From an uncultured Pelagibacteraceae bacterium (GTDB lineage Bacteria > Pseudomonadota > Alphaproteobacteria > Pelagibacterales > Pelagibacteraceae), in assembly GCA_902614125.1 (NCBI GenBank), contig CACMJW010000001.1:124001-188000 (forward strand): a DNA stretch of 64,000 nucleotides, given 5' to 3'. Shown piece by piece: positions 10,833 to 20,344 of the stretch (the first letter of the stretch is position 1; each line of letters opens with the position of its first letter). A model generated the notes under the pieces. That model had not been told where the DNA came from. It saw only the letters and a list, made by a program, of their open reading frames with translations, and ran no database searches. The position numbers and the translations under genes are program-made.

Positions 10833-11679
10833 TTTTAATTTCTAAGCAGTAATTATATATAACTTTTTTTTGAAAGTTTTTTTTGCTGCAAATTAATTTT
10901 ACTACATTTTTAATTGTTTTAGTTTTTAATAGTTTTTTAATCTTTTTTTTATCTGATTCTTCTAATTCAATTAACTTTTTTTGAATATTTTTACTCTCAG
11001 AAATTATTACTGTTACTTCTCCTTTTTTTGATATGCTCAAATTATCTAATTTATCGGAAGTAATTCTTAAATACTCCTCATGAAACTTGGTAATTTCTCT
11101 ACAAATTAATATATCTCTTTTTGGAAAATGAAGTTTTAAATCATTAATAATTTTGAAAAGTTTGTTTGGCGATATAAAAAATACAACTGTGCATCCAAAA
11201 CTTGATGCTTTTTCAAGATTTAAAGTAAGGTCTTTTCTTTTTTCAGGCAAAAAACCAAGAAATAAGTATCTATCTGAAAAACCACTTATAGAAATACCTG
11301 CACTAACAGATGATGCTCCAGGTATTGGAAAGATATCGATTGAATGCTCTGTACATTCTTTAATAAGTAATTGACCTGGGTCTGATATAGCTGGTGTACC
11401 TGCGTCAGATATTAAACAGATAATTTTGTCTTGTTTAAGCTTTTCTATTATTTCTTTAATTTTTTCTCTCTCATTGAATTTATGGTAAGAAATAAGAAGT
11501 TTTTTTATGTTAAAATGATTTAACAATTTTTTTGAAACTCTTGTGTCTTCACACAAAATTAGATCGCATTTTTTAAGTACTTCTAAAGCTCTTAAAGTAA
11601 TATCCCCAAGATTTCCAATAGGTGTTGCAACACAATATAGCCCAGGTTTAAGATTATCTAAGATTTTATCATGATACAT
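10819..11679 (-). CDS. rsmI: 16S rRNA (cytidine1402-2'-O)-methyltransferase RsmI
   Basis: LYCVATPIGNLGDITLRALEVLK, CEDTRVSKKLL, ISDAGTPAISDPGQLL. Confidence 0.95.
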   Translation of the reverse strand: MYHDKILDNLKPGLYCVATPIGNLGDITLRALEVLKKCDLILCEDTRVSKKLLNHFNIKKLLISYHKFNEREKIKEIIEKLKQDKIICLISDAGTPAISDPGQLLIKECTEHSIDIFPIPGASSVSAGISISGFSDRYLFLGFLPEKRKDLTLNLEKASSFGCTVVFFISPNKLFKIINDLKLHFPKRDILICREITKFHEEYLRITSDKLDNLSISKKGEVTVIISESKNIQKKLIELEESDKKKIKKLLKTKTIKNVVKLICSKKNFQKKVIYNYCLEIKNDKK

Positions 11680-11707
11680 AATTTAAAATTATATTATTAA
11701 TAATAAA

Positions 11708-12859
11708 ATGAAATCTTTAATTAAAAAAATATTAATATTAATCTTCATATACTCACTGCCTGCAAGCAAAATATTTGCGGAAGACAAAATTAGAATTGGT
11801 CTTGTTGTGCCATTAAGTGGTGAATATTCGACTATTGGAGACTCTATTATTAAATCAACAAGACTTGCGCTTAATAAAATTAATGATGAAAAATTTGAAA
11901 TTGTGCCAGGAGATTCAAAAGCCAATCCAATTGATACATTAAAAGCATCTAAAGCCCTATATGATCAAGGTATTAAAATTATTATAGGTCCAGTTTTTAA
12001 CGAAAGTACAAAGTATCTTGATGAATTAAATAATGTAACTTTCATATCATTAACAAATAAAATTTATGGAAACCCTCCAAATGTAATAAGTGCAGGCGTT
12101 AATGCAATTTCTCAACTTCAAACGATTGATAAATTTAGGAATTTAAATGAGATTCAAAGGACCATTTTTTTAATCCCTAGGAGTGACTACCAAAAGGAGG
12201 TTGAACAGGCTATCAAAAAAACAAAATTAAAATTAAAAGATAAATATTTTTATGATATGGACCCAACATTGCTTACTTCCCAAATCGAAAAAGTTACAAG
12301 ATACCCTGAAAGGAAACAGAATTTACTTAATGAAATTGAAAGGATAGAAAATTCATCATTAATAAATAAAGAAAAAAAATTAGAGGAATTAAATAAAAAA
12401 GATACTTTAGGTGGCATAAACTTTGACTCAGTTATTATTGCTGATTTTGGTGAAAGTTTAAAGAGTGTAGCCACATCTCTTTTATATACAGATGTTTCTT
12501 CAAAAAGAATTTCTTACATTACTTTAAATCAGTGGTTTGATAATTCACTTTTAAAAGAATACTCACTTCAACCAATTTATTTTCCATCAATTAATAAAGA
12601 AAATTTTGAATTGTTTAAGGTTGAGTATAATAACGCATACAATAAAAAAGCTAACCAACTTTCCTTTTTAAGTTATGACCTTGTCGGTTTAGTTTACTTT
12701 TTGATTTACAGTAACAATTTTGATCAAGATAAAAAAATATTTTATGAAAAAAATAAATTCAAAGGAAAAATAGGTATTTTTGAGATTGATAAGAACACAA
12801 TTACACACCAATTAAATTTTTACAGTATCAATGATGAAAAATTTATAAAAATTTTCTAA
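11708..12859 (+). CDS. LpoA-like/periplasmic binding (Peripla_BP_6) family protein, putative penicillin-binding protein activator
   Basis: Signal peptide then IRIGLVVPLSGEYSTIGDSI...IIIGPVFNEST; divergently adjacent to rsmI. Confidence 0.75.
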   Translation: MKSLIKKILILIFIYSLPASKIFAEDKIRIGLVVPLSGEYSTIGDSIIKSTRLALNKINDEKFEIVPGDSKANPIDTLKASKALYDQGIKIIIGPVFNESTKYLDELNNVTFISLTNKIYGNPPNVISAGVNAISQLQTIDKFRNLNEIQRTIFLIPRSDYQKEVEQAIKKTKLKLKDKYFYDMDPTLLTSQIEKVTRYPERKQNLLNEIERIENSSLINKEKKLEELNKKDTLGGINFDSVIIADFGESLKSVATSLLYTDVSSKRISYITLNQWFDNSLLKEYSLQPIYFPSINKENFELFKVEYNNAYNKKANQLSFLSYDLVGLVYFLIYSNNFDQDKKIFYEKNKFKGKIGIFEIDKNTITHQLNFYSINDEKFIKIF

Positions 12860-13445
12860 TTTTTTTAAAAGCTTTGTATCTATGGTCAATTTTATATTTT
12901 TTTTTAGGATCCATCTCTCCAAAAGTTTTTCTTTTTCCTTTGGGTATAAATATAGGATCATAACCAAAGCCTTTTAAACCCCTCTGTTCATTAGATATAT
13001 ATCCCTCAATTTTGCCAACTGAAAAAATAGGTTTCTTTTTAAGACCAAAAATTGTCAATGCACAAATAAACCTCGCTGAGATTTTTTCTTCTCTCCAATT
13101 TTTTTTCTTTTTATCTAAAGCTTTAAAAACTTTTTTAATTGCTAAATTAAAATCTCCTTTTGGACCTCCCCATCTAGCTGAATAAATGCCTGGTTTTTTA
13201 TTTAATAAATCAATTTCAATACCAGAGTCATCAGCTATGCAAACCATATTAGTTTTTAGTGAAAAATTTTTTGCTTTAATTAGAGAATTTTCTTTAAACG
13301 ACTTTCCATTTTCGACGGGGCTCTTTAATTTAAATTGACTAGGGGTGAAAATTCTATACTTTTTAGGGATCAAATCCCTTATTTCTTTGATTTTACCTTT
13401 ATTATTAGAGCCTATAACAATTTTTTTGATTTTTTTTTTAAGCAT
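12843..13445 (-). CDS. rdgB: XTP/dITP diphosphatase (RdgB/HAM1)
   Basis: IVIGSNNKGKIKEIRDL, CIADDSGIEIDLLNKKPGIYSARWGG, GFGYDPIFIPKG. Confidence 0.95.
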   Translation of the reverse strand: MLKKKIKKIVIGSNNKGKIKEIRDLIPKKYRIFTPSQFKLKSPVENGKSFKENSLIKAKNFSLKTNMVCIADDSGIEIDLLNKKPGIYSARWGGPKGDFNLAIKKVFKALDKKKKNWREEKISARFICALTIFGLKKKPIFSVGKIEGYISNEQRGLKGFGYDPIFIPKGKRKTFGEMDPKKKYKIDHRYKAFKKIRKFL

Positions 13446-13473
13446 CTAGAAAAATTAGGTTTACTTACCATAT
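13446..13473 (+). promoter_or_regulatory. Candidate heat-shock-type promoter of grpE (CTAGAA-N16-CCATAT)
   Basis: CTAGAA at 13446-13451 and CCATAT at 13468-13473 just upstream of grpE ATG 13482; similar elements upstream of dnaK and hslV. Confidence 0.35.
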
Positions 13474-13481
13474 ACGTCTTA

Positions 13482-14123
13482 ATGGAAAAAGAAGAATCAT
13501 TAGAAAATAATTCTAAAAAAGATCAAGCAGAAATTGAAGACTCTAAATCAGAAAAGACTGAGGATATTAAAGATGTTGAGGAAAAAGCTGAGGAAAAATT
13601 AACTCCTGAAGAAGAGTTGATTAACATTAAAGATAAGCTTGCAAGAACTTTTGCTGAGATGGAAAACCAAAGAAGAAGGTATGAAAAAGAAAAAGAGGAC
13701 GCTTTCGAATACGGTGGTTTTTCTTTTGCAAGAGAAGCGTTAAATCTTTTAGATAATCTTGAAAGATCAAAGATTACATTAGAAAATGATGAGACTATTA
13801 AAAATACTGAAACTTTAAAAAAAGTTCTAGAACATTTTGAAATTATTAATAAAGATTTGTTATCAATATTTAAGAAAAATAATATAGAGCCAATTAAGTC
13901 TATAAATGAAAAGCTAGATCCAAATCTTCATCAAGCAATGATGGAAATTGAAGATGAGACTAAAGAACCAGGAACGATAGTTCAGGAAATTCAAAAAGGA
14001 TTTATGATGAAAGATAGACTTTTAAGACCAGCATTGGTTGGAGTAGCAAAAAGGAAGCCAAAAGAACAATCAGAAGAAGTACAAAAAACTCAAGAAAATC
14101 AAGCAGAAAAGGATAAAAATTAA
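13482..14123 (+). CDS. grpE: Nucleotide exchange factor GrpE
   Basis: LARTFAEMENQRRRYEKEKEDAFEYG and NLHQAMMEIEDETKEPGTIVQEIQKGFMMKDRLLRPALVGVAK; MEKEESLENN start at 13482 preferred over the track start 13335. Confidence 0.95.
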   Translation: MEKEESLENNSKKDQAEIEDSKSEKTEDIKDVEEKAEEKLTPEEELINIKDKLARTFAEMENQRRRYEKEKEDAFEYGGFSFAREALNLLDNLERSKITLENDETIKNTETLKKVLEHFEIINKDLLSIFKKNNIEPIKSINEKLDPNLHQAMMEIEDETKEPGTIVQEIQKGFMMKDRLLRPALVGVAKRKPKEQSEEVQKTQENQAEKDKN

Positions 14124-14135
14124 TCTTGATGGATG

Positions 14136-14163
14136 CTTGTAGTTGTAAAATTAACACTTATAT
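14136..14163 (+). promoter_or_regulatory. Candidate heat-shock-type promoter of dnaK (CTTGTA-N15-CTTATAT)
   Basis: CTTGTA at 14136-14141 and CTTATAT at 14157-14163 upstream of dnaK ATG 14182. Confidence 0.3.
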
Positions 14164-14181
14164 GAAGCAAAGGAAAATAAT

Positions 14182-16107
14182 ATGAGCAAAGTTATTGGGA
14201 TTGATTTAGGAACAACTAATTCTTGTGTCGCTGTAATGGAAGGCGCGCAGGCAAAAGTTTTAGAAAATGCGGAAGGTGCGAGAACAACTCCATCTGTTGT
14301 TGCATTTACTGATGGAGATGAAAAATTAGTTGGGCAGCCAGCAAAAAGACAGGCGGTAACAAATCCTGAAAACACTATATTTGCTGTTAAAAGATTAATT
14401 GGTAGAAATTTTGATGATCCAACTGTTAAAAAAGATGTAGAGACAGCTCCATTTAAAATAGTTAATTCAGACAAAGGTGATGCTTGGATAGAAGCAAAAG
14501 GTACAAAATATTCACCATCTCAAATATCAGCTTTCACACTTCAAAAGATGAAGGAAACAGCAGAAAAATACTTAGGCCAAGAAGTAAAACAAGCAGTTAT
14601 AACTGTTCCAGCATATTTTAATGATGCACAAAGACAAGCAACAAAGGATGCAGGAAAAATAGCTGGCCTTGAAGTCTTAAGGATTATAAATGAGCCAACT
14701 GCAGCATCACTTGCATATGGTTTAGATAAAAAAACAAATAAAAAAATTGCAGTATATGATTTAGGTGGTGGAACATTTGATGTTTCAATTCTTGAATTAG
14801 GTGATGGTGTCTTCGAAGTAAAATCTACCAATGGAGACACATTCTTAGGTGGTGAAGACTTTGATAATACAATTGTTGATTACCTTCTTTCAGAATTTAA
14901 AAAAGAAAATGGTATAGATTTAAAATCAGATAAGCTTGCTCTTCAAAGACTTAAGGAAGCTGCAGAAAAGGCAAAGATTGAGTTATCATCTGCTGCACAA
15001 ACCGAAATAAATTTACCTTTTATAACTGCTGACAAAACAGGTCCAAAACACATAAATTTAAAAATGACTAGAGCAAAATTAGAGGCTCTTGTTGAAGATT
15101 TAATTTCAAGAACAATACCACCGTGTCAAACTGCATTAAAAGACGCTGGTCTTTCAGCAAGTGAGATAGATGAGATTGTTTTAGTTGGTGGTATGACAAG
15201 AATGCCTAAAGTAGTTGAGGAAGTTAAAAACTTTTTCGGCAAAGATCCAAATAAATCTGTAAACCCAGACGAGGTTGTTGCAATGGGTGCTGCTATTCAA
15301 GCAGGAGTATTACAGGGTGATGTTAAAGATGTATTATTGTTAGATGTAACTCCATTATCACTTGGCATTGAAACATTAGGTGGTGTATCAACAAAATTAA
15401 TAGAAAAGAATACGACTATTCCTACAAAGAAAAGCCAAGTTTTCTCGACTGCAGAGGATAATCAGCCAGCAGTTTCTATAAGAGTTTTGCAAGGTGAAAG
15501 AGAGATGGCAACAGACAATAAAGTTCTTGGAAATTTTGAGTTAGTTGGAATTGCACCAGCACCTAGAGGAGTTCCTCAGATTGAAGTAACATTCGATATT
15601 GATGCTAATGGTATAGTGAACGTTTCAGCTAAGGATAAAGGAACTGGTAAAGAGCAAAAAATTCAAATTCAAGCTTCTGGTGGTTTAAGTGATGAAGAAA
15701 TCAGTCAAATGGTAAAAGATGCAGAAAGCAATAAAGAGGCTGACAAGAAAAAAAGAGAGGCTGTTGATGCAAGAAACCAAGCTGATACTTTATTACATTC
15801 AACAGAAAAAAATTTAAAAGAGCACGGAAGTAAAGTTTCTGATGCTGATAAAAAAGCTATAGAAGATGCATCTGCAAATCTAAGAAATGCACTAAAAGGA
15901 ACTGATTTAGAAGAGATAAAAAAGAAAACTCAAGACCTAGTTCAAGCATCCATGAAGCTTGGTGAAGCAATTTATAAATCACAACAAGGTGCTAAACCAA
16001 ATGATGCTCCAAAAGATGACTCTAAAGGAGAAGATAAAAAAGACGACAATGTTGTTGATGCTGACTTTGAAGAAGTAAAAGACGAGAATAAAGAAAAAAG
16101 CGCCTAG
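14182..16107 (+). CDS. dnaK: Chaperone DnaK (Hsp70)
   Basis: [37 protein letters not shown], and other Hsp70 signatures. Confidence 0.99.
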   Translation: MSKVIGIDLGTTNSCVAVMEGAQAKVLENAEGARTTPSVVAFTDGDEKLVGQPAKRQAVTNPENTIFAVKRLIGRNFDDPTVKKDVETAPFKIVNSDKGDAWIEAKGTKYSPSQISAFTLQKMKETAEKYLGQEVKQAVITVPAYFNDAQRQATKDAGKIAGLEVLRIINEPTAASLAYGLDKKTNKKIAVYDLGGGTFDVSILELGDGVFEVKSTNGDTFLGGEDFDNTIVDYLLSEFKKENGIDLKSDKLALQRLKEAAEKAKIELSSAAQTEINLPFITADKTGPKHINLKMTRAKLEALVEDLISRTIPPCQTALKDAGLSASEIDEIVLVGGMTRMPKVVEEVKNFFGKDPNKSVNPDEVVAMGAAIQAGVLQGDVKDVLLLDVTPLSLGIETLGGVSTKLIEKNTTIPTKKSQVFSTAEDNQPAVSIRVLQGEREMATDNKVLGNFELVGIAPAPRGVPQIEVTFDIDANGIVNVSAKDKGTGKEQKIQIQASGGLSDEEISQMVKDAESNKEADKKKREAVDARNQADTLLHSTEKNLKEHGSKVSDADKKAIEDASANLRNALKGTDLEEIKKKTQDLVQASMKLGEAIYKSQQGAKPNDAPKDDSKGEDKKDDNVVDADFEEVKDENKEKSA

Positions 16108-16135
16108 ACTAACAACTATTTGTCTATAATTAGTT

Positions 16136-17263
16136 ATGGCAAAAAGAGATTATTATGATGTCTTGGGAGTTAACAAAGGTGCTTCAGCCGATCAAATTAA
16201 GTCAGCCTACAGAAAATTAGCGGTAAAATTTCATCCAGACAAAAATAAAGGCGATAAAGCAGCTGAAGAAAAATTTAAAGAGGCTTCAGAGGCTTACCAT
16301 GTCTTATCGAATTCAGAGAGAAAACAAAACTACGATAATTTTGGACATGCAGCTTTTGAAAATGGCGGCGGAGGAAGAGGTGGTTTTGGAAACTTTGACT
16401 TTTCTGGATCTTTTTCAGACATCTTTGAGGACTTTTTTGGTGAAGGTTTTGGGGGAGGTGGAAGAAGATCGAGAAGATCTAATAATAGAGGTTCAGACTT
16501 AAGATATGATTTATCCATAACTTTAGAAGAGGCCTTTTCAGGAAAAAAACAAGACATTAAGTTTTCAACAACAGAAAAATGTGGCACATGTATTGGCTCA
16601 GGATCTAAACCAGGTCATAATGCTGGTGCGTGTAATGTGTGCGGAGGTCATGGTCAAGTAAGATCTAGTCAGGGATTTTTTACTGTACAACAAACTTGCC
16701 CACAGTGCTCTGGCTCTGGTGAGATGATTACTCATCCGTGTGGAAGTTGTGGTGGACAAGGAAAAAAACAAGCATCAAAAAGACTGTCAGTTACAATTCC
16801 AAAAGGTGTAGATGATGGAACAAGAATTAGATTATCTGGCAAAGGTGAAGCAGGATCTAGGGGTGGAAGTAATGGAGACTTATATTTATTTATAAATGTT
16901 CATTCTCATGAATTATTTAAACGCTCAGACGAAAACTTATTTTTTGAGTGTCCAATTTCTATTGCTGATGCAGCATTAGGGACTTCTATCGAAATTCCAA
17001 CTATTGATGGAGGAAAAGCTAAAATTAAAATTCCAGCAGGAACACAGAGTGGTAAACAATTCAGGTTAAGAGCAAAAGGGATGCCTTATATGAGAGGTGG
17101 GGATTATGGTGATCTTTATGTTCAAGTAAATACTGAAGTACCTGTTTCATTAAATAAGGAGCAAAAGGAAATACTGGAAAAATTTAGAGAAATTGAAAAC
17201 GAAAAATCAAACCCAAGTATTAAAAAATTCTTTCAAAAGGCTAAAAGTTTCTGGCAAAACTAA
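16136..17263 (+). CDS. dnaJ: Chaperone DnaJ (Hsp40)
   Basis: J-domain with HPD motif (KFHPDKNKG), Gly-rich region, CxxCxGxG-type zinc repeats. Confidence 0.99.
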   Translation: MAKRDYYDVLGVNKGASADQIKSAYRKLAVKFHPDKNKGDKAAEEKFKEASEAYHVLSNSERKQNYDNFGHAAFENGGGGRGGFGNFDFSGSFSDIFEDFFGEGFGGGGRRSRRSNNRGSDLRYDLSITLEEAFSGKKQDIKFSTTEKCGTCIGSGSKPGHNAGACNVCGGHGQVRSSQGFFTVQQTCPQCSGSGEMITHPCGSCGGQGKKQASKRLSVTIPKGVDDGTRIRLSGKGEAGSRGGSNGDLYLFINVHSHELFKRSDENLFFECPISIADAALGTSIEIPTIDGGKAKIKIPAGTQSGKQFRLRAKGMPYMRGGDYGDLYVQVNTEVPVSLNKEQKEILEKFREIENEKSNPSIKKFFQKAKSFWQN

Positions 17264-17300
17264 AGGTTAATGCTAATCTAAGTTATCTTTAAATTTTTAA

Positions 17301-18077
17301 ATGAAAAAAATAAATTTAGTAATAACTGGGTGCATGGGAAGAATGGGGCAACAGCTGATAAAATCCACAAAGGCTGATAGAGCTACAAAACTTGTTGGTT
17401 TAACTGAAAATATATTAATAAAAAGAAAGATAGGTGGGATTAAACCACAATTAAATAATGATAATGTGTTTAAAAAAGCAGATGTAATAATAGATTTTAC
17501 GGTGCCTAAATGCACCTTTGAAGTTTTAAAAATAGCTTCAAAATTAAAAAAAAGAGTTGTTATTGGAACCACTGGTTTTACTAAATCTGAAGAGGATAAG
17601 ATTAAAAAAATTTCAAAAAAAATTCCTATTTTAAAGGCTGGTAATATGAGTCTAGGAATAAATCTCTTAATGTATTTAACTGAAATAACATCAAAAGCAC
17701 TTGGCGATAAATATTTAAGTAAGGTTTTTGAAGTTCATCACAAACATAAAAAAGATTTTCCGTCTGGAACCGCTTTAATGCTTGGTAAAGGTATAGCTGT
17801 TGGTAAAAATAAAGATTTTTATAAATTACTTGGAAAAAAATTCCTAAATAAGAAAATATTTCCATATAGCAAAAAGATAAATTTTAATTCGATTAGAAAA
17901 GGTGAAATCATCGGAGAACATGAGGTTAAATTTTCTAGTGGTAAAGAGATAATCACTTTAAACCATGAGGCTTTTGATAGAGCTCTTTATTCAGAAGGAG
18001 CAATTACAGCTGCAAAGTGGCTAAAATCAAAAAAACCGAGTCTTTATTCAATGAGAGATGTACTAAATTTTGAATAA
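17301..18077 (+). CDS. dapB: 4-hydroxy-tetrahydrodipicolinate reductase
   Basis: VITGCMGRMGQQLI, VIGTTGF, EVHHKHKKDFPSGTAL. Confidence 0.96.
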   Translation: MKKINLVITGCMGRMGQQLIKSTKADRATKLVGLTENILIKRKIGGIKPQLNNDNVFKKADVIIDFTVPKCTFEVLKIASKLKKRVVIGTTGFTKSEEDKIKKISKKIPILKAGNMSLGINLLMYLTEITSKALGDKYLSKVFEVHHKHKKDFPSGTALMLGKGIAVGKNKDFYKLLGKKFLNKKIFPYSKKINFNSIRKGEIIGEHEVKFSSGKEIITLNHEAFDRALYSEGAITAAKWLKSKKPSLYSMRDVLNFE

Positions 18078-18730
18078 TGAATGAAGTCCAAAGGGCTAAA
18101 ATAGTTTTAAAAGAACTTAATAAATTTTATCCTAAAACACCAATTCCATTAAGACATAAAAATATTTTTACACTTCTCGTCTCTGTTCTTTTGTCTGCTC
18201 AGTGTACTGATAAAAATGTGAATAATGTAACTAAAGATATTTATCCAAAATATTATAAACCTGAACATTTTGTTAAACTTGGTAGAAAAAAAATTGAAAA
18301 ACTAATACAAAAAATCGGGATTTTTAGAATTAAAGCAAAAAGTATTTATATTTTATCACAAATGTTAGTAGAAAATTATAATGGAAAAGTCCCAAAAACA
18401 TTTGAAGATTTAGAAAAATTACCTGGCGTTGGACATAAAACTGCGAGTGTAGTCATGTCACAAGGATTTGGATTTCCTGCTTTTCCAATAGATACTCATA
18501 TCCATAGATTAGCTCAAAGATGGGGGCTTACTAACGGAAAAAACGTTGTGCAAACTGAAAAAGACCTGAAAAGATTATTTCCTAAAAAATATTGGAACAA
18601 ATTACATCTTCAAATAATTTATTACGGTCGTGAATATTGTAAGGCAAGAGAATGTTACGGAACTTCTTGTAAAATTTGCACTACTTGCTATCCTAATAGA
18701 AAAAAACCTCTTAAAACAAAGAAAGCATAA
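18077..18730 (+). CDS. nth: Endonuclease III
   Basis: LLSAQCTDKNVN, LPGVGHKTASVVMSQGFG, FPIDTHIHRLAQRWGL, C-terminal 4-Cys Fe-S cluster motif. Confidence 0.97.
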   Translation: MNEVQRAKIVLKELNKFYPKTPIPLRHKNIFTLLVSVLLSAQCTDKNVNNVTKDIYPKYYKPEHFVKLGRKKIEKLIQKIGIFRIKAKSIYILSQMLVENYNGKVPKTFEDLEKLPGVGHKTASVVMSQGFGFPAFPIDTHIHRLAQRWGLTNGKNVVQTEKDLKRLFPKKYWNKLHLQIIYYGREYCKARECYGTSCKICTTCYPNRKKPLKTKKA

Positions 18731-18731
18731 A

Positions 18732-19661
18732 ATGAAAATATTAGGAATTGGAAACGCAATAGTAGACGTTATTTGTAAAGTGGATGATGATTTTATATCA
18801 AAAAATAACTTAACGAAAAGTACAATGAAATTAATTTTTGAGGAAAGTGAATTTCAAAGTTTATTAAAAAATCTTAAGATCGAAAAAACTGTCTCAGGAG
18901 GTTCTGTAGCAAATTCTATTGTTGGTTTATCACAACTTGGAAATAAAGTAGGATTTATAGGAAAGGTTTGTGATGATGAATTGGGTGGTAAATATGAGGA
19001 AGGTTTAAAAAAAGAAAATGTTGAATATTTTTATAATAAAAAAAAAGAAGAGTTACCTACAGGCACTTGTTTAATTTTAGTGACACCAGACTCGGAAAGA
19101 ACAATGTGCACGTTTTTAGGAACCGCAGGAAAAGTCAATGAGAATGATGTAAGTTTAGAGGCAATAAAGAAAAGTGAGATTATTCTTCTTGAGGGTTATC
19201 TTTGGGATGAGGGAGATCCAAAAAAAGCATTTGAAAAAGCTATTCAAAATGCAAACAAGGTTGCAATGTCTCTATCCGATCAATTTTGTGTAGATAGACA
19301 CAAACCAAACTTTTTAGAATTAGTTAAGAGCAAGCTAGATATTACATTTGCCAATGAGCAGGAAATAACTTCTCTTATTGATGCAAAAAATTTTGATGAA
19401 GTAATTACATTTTCTAAGTCTCTTGAAAAAATAATCGTAGTAACTCGAGGAGAAAAGGGAGCTGTAGCAATTAACGGTGATGAAGTTGTTGAATGTGGCG
19501 TAAAGGAAGGTTTAAAAATAGTTGATTTAACTGGTGCTGGAGATCTTTTTGCAGGAGGTTTTTTACATGGACAAGTAAATAATATGTCATTGAGGGATAG
19601 TTTAGAAAAAGGAACTGAAATGTCATCTAAAGTCATTCAACAAATTGGAGCAAGACTATGA
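18732..19661 (+). CDS. PfkB-family carbohydrate/adenosine kinase
   Basis: MKILGIGNAIVDVICKVDD, GGSVANSIVGLSQLG, DLTGAGDLFAGGFLHG; start moved from 18630 to ATG 18732. Confidence 0.92.
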   Translation: MKILGIGNAIVDVICKVDDDFISKNNLTKSTMKLIFEESEFQSLLKNLKIEKTVSGGSVANSIVGLSQLGNKVGFIGKVCDDELGGKYEEGLKKENVEYFYNKKKEELPTGTCLILVTPDSERTMCTFLGTAGKVNENDVSLEAIKKSEIILLEGYLWDEGDPKKAFEKAIQNANKVAMSLSDQFCVDRHKPNFLELVKSKLDITFANEQEITSLIDAKNFDEVITFSKSLEKIIVVTRGEKGAVAINGDEVVECGVKEGLKIVDLTGAGDLFAGGFLHGQVNNMSLRDSLEKGTEMSSKVIQQIGARL

Positions 19662-19664
19662 GTA

Positions 19665-19769
19665 TTATTTTTTTCTTTTAAAACTACCTTTTCCTTTTTT
19701 AGGCTTAACTATTCGTGGCTTGTACTTTCGAGAAAAAAGTTCTTTTGCTAAATTATTTTTTTTTTTCAT
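19665..19769 (-). CDS. Candidate minimal ArfA-like alternative ribosome-rescue factor (34 aa), not in the ORF track
   Basis: Reverse-strand ORF MKKKNNLAKELFSRKYKPRIVKPKKGKGSFKRKK*; resembles the ArfA core ...[20 protein letters not shown]. Overlaps the stop of the upstream regulator gene by 17 nt. Confidence 0.6.
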   Translation of the reverse strand: MKKKNNLAKELFSRKYKPRIVKPKKGKGSFKRKK

Positions 19770-20328
19770 TTAAAAAGTAACCTTTTTTATCACTAATGAT
19801 AATTTCATTGTCGGAAAATTTATCACTTATTTTTTTCCTAAGACGATAAATATGTGTTTCAACTGTATGTGTTTCTAATTCAGAATTATATCCCCAAACC
19901 TTTTCTTGGAGTACATTAATTTTTACCGGCTGCTTGGATTGTCTCAAAAAAACTAGTATGGAGCATTCTTTCTCTGTGAGTTCAAGTTCCTTTGAGTCTT
20001 GTTTTAGTATTCTTGAGTTAAGATCTAAATTATAATTTCCTAAACTTATTTTAGATTGTTCAGTAAATTTAGATTTCAAAAAATTAACATTTAAAATTTG
20101 ATTTAATTCTTTGATATTTACAGGAAATTTATCAATTATAATCTGGTTGTTTAAATTTAATATTTTTTTTTTACTGATTACTAAATAGTCTGTTAAATTT
20201 TCGCTATCTAAAATTTTAAGATCCTTTTCTTTATCACAAGATTCTAATTTAAATTCAAAATTTTCGTTAATTTCATCAAGGATATTAAATAATTCTTTAT
20301 TTTGAAAGATTATCAATTTCTTACTCAT
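19753..20328 (-). CDS. OmpR/PhoB-type winged-helix DNA-binding protein with atypical receiver-like N-terminus
   Basis: C-terminal ISLGNYNLDLNSRIL...LTEKECSILVFLRQS...VWGYNSELETHTVETHIYRLRKKI...GYFL; start MSKKLIIFQN at 20328. Confidence 0.85.
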   Translation of the reverse strand: MSKKLIIFQNKELFNILDEINENFEFKLESCDKEKDLKILDSENLTDYLVISKKKILNLNNQIIIDKFPVNIKELNQILNVNFLKSKFTEQSKISLGNYNLDLNSRILKQDSKELELTEKECSILVFLRQSKQPVKINVLQEKVWGYNSELETHTVETHIYRLRKKISDKFSDNEIIISDKKGYFLNEKKK

Positions 20329-20344
20329 GGTATATATTGAATTT

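Noticed and set aside
13335-13481. N-terminal extension of the grpE ORF
   Set aside because: Antisense to rdgB; the GrpE-like acidic N-terminus begins at MEKEESLENN (13482).
16330-16587. 85-aa minus-strand ORF rich in Pro (LPPPPKPSPKKSSKMSEKDPEKSKFPKPPLPPPPF)
   Set aside because: Antisense of the Gly/Phe-rich linker of dnaJ; composition is a reading-frame mirror artefact, not a real gene.
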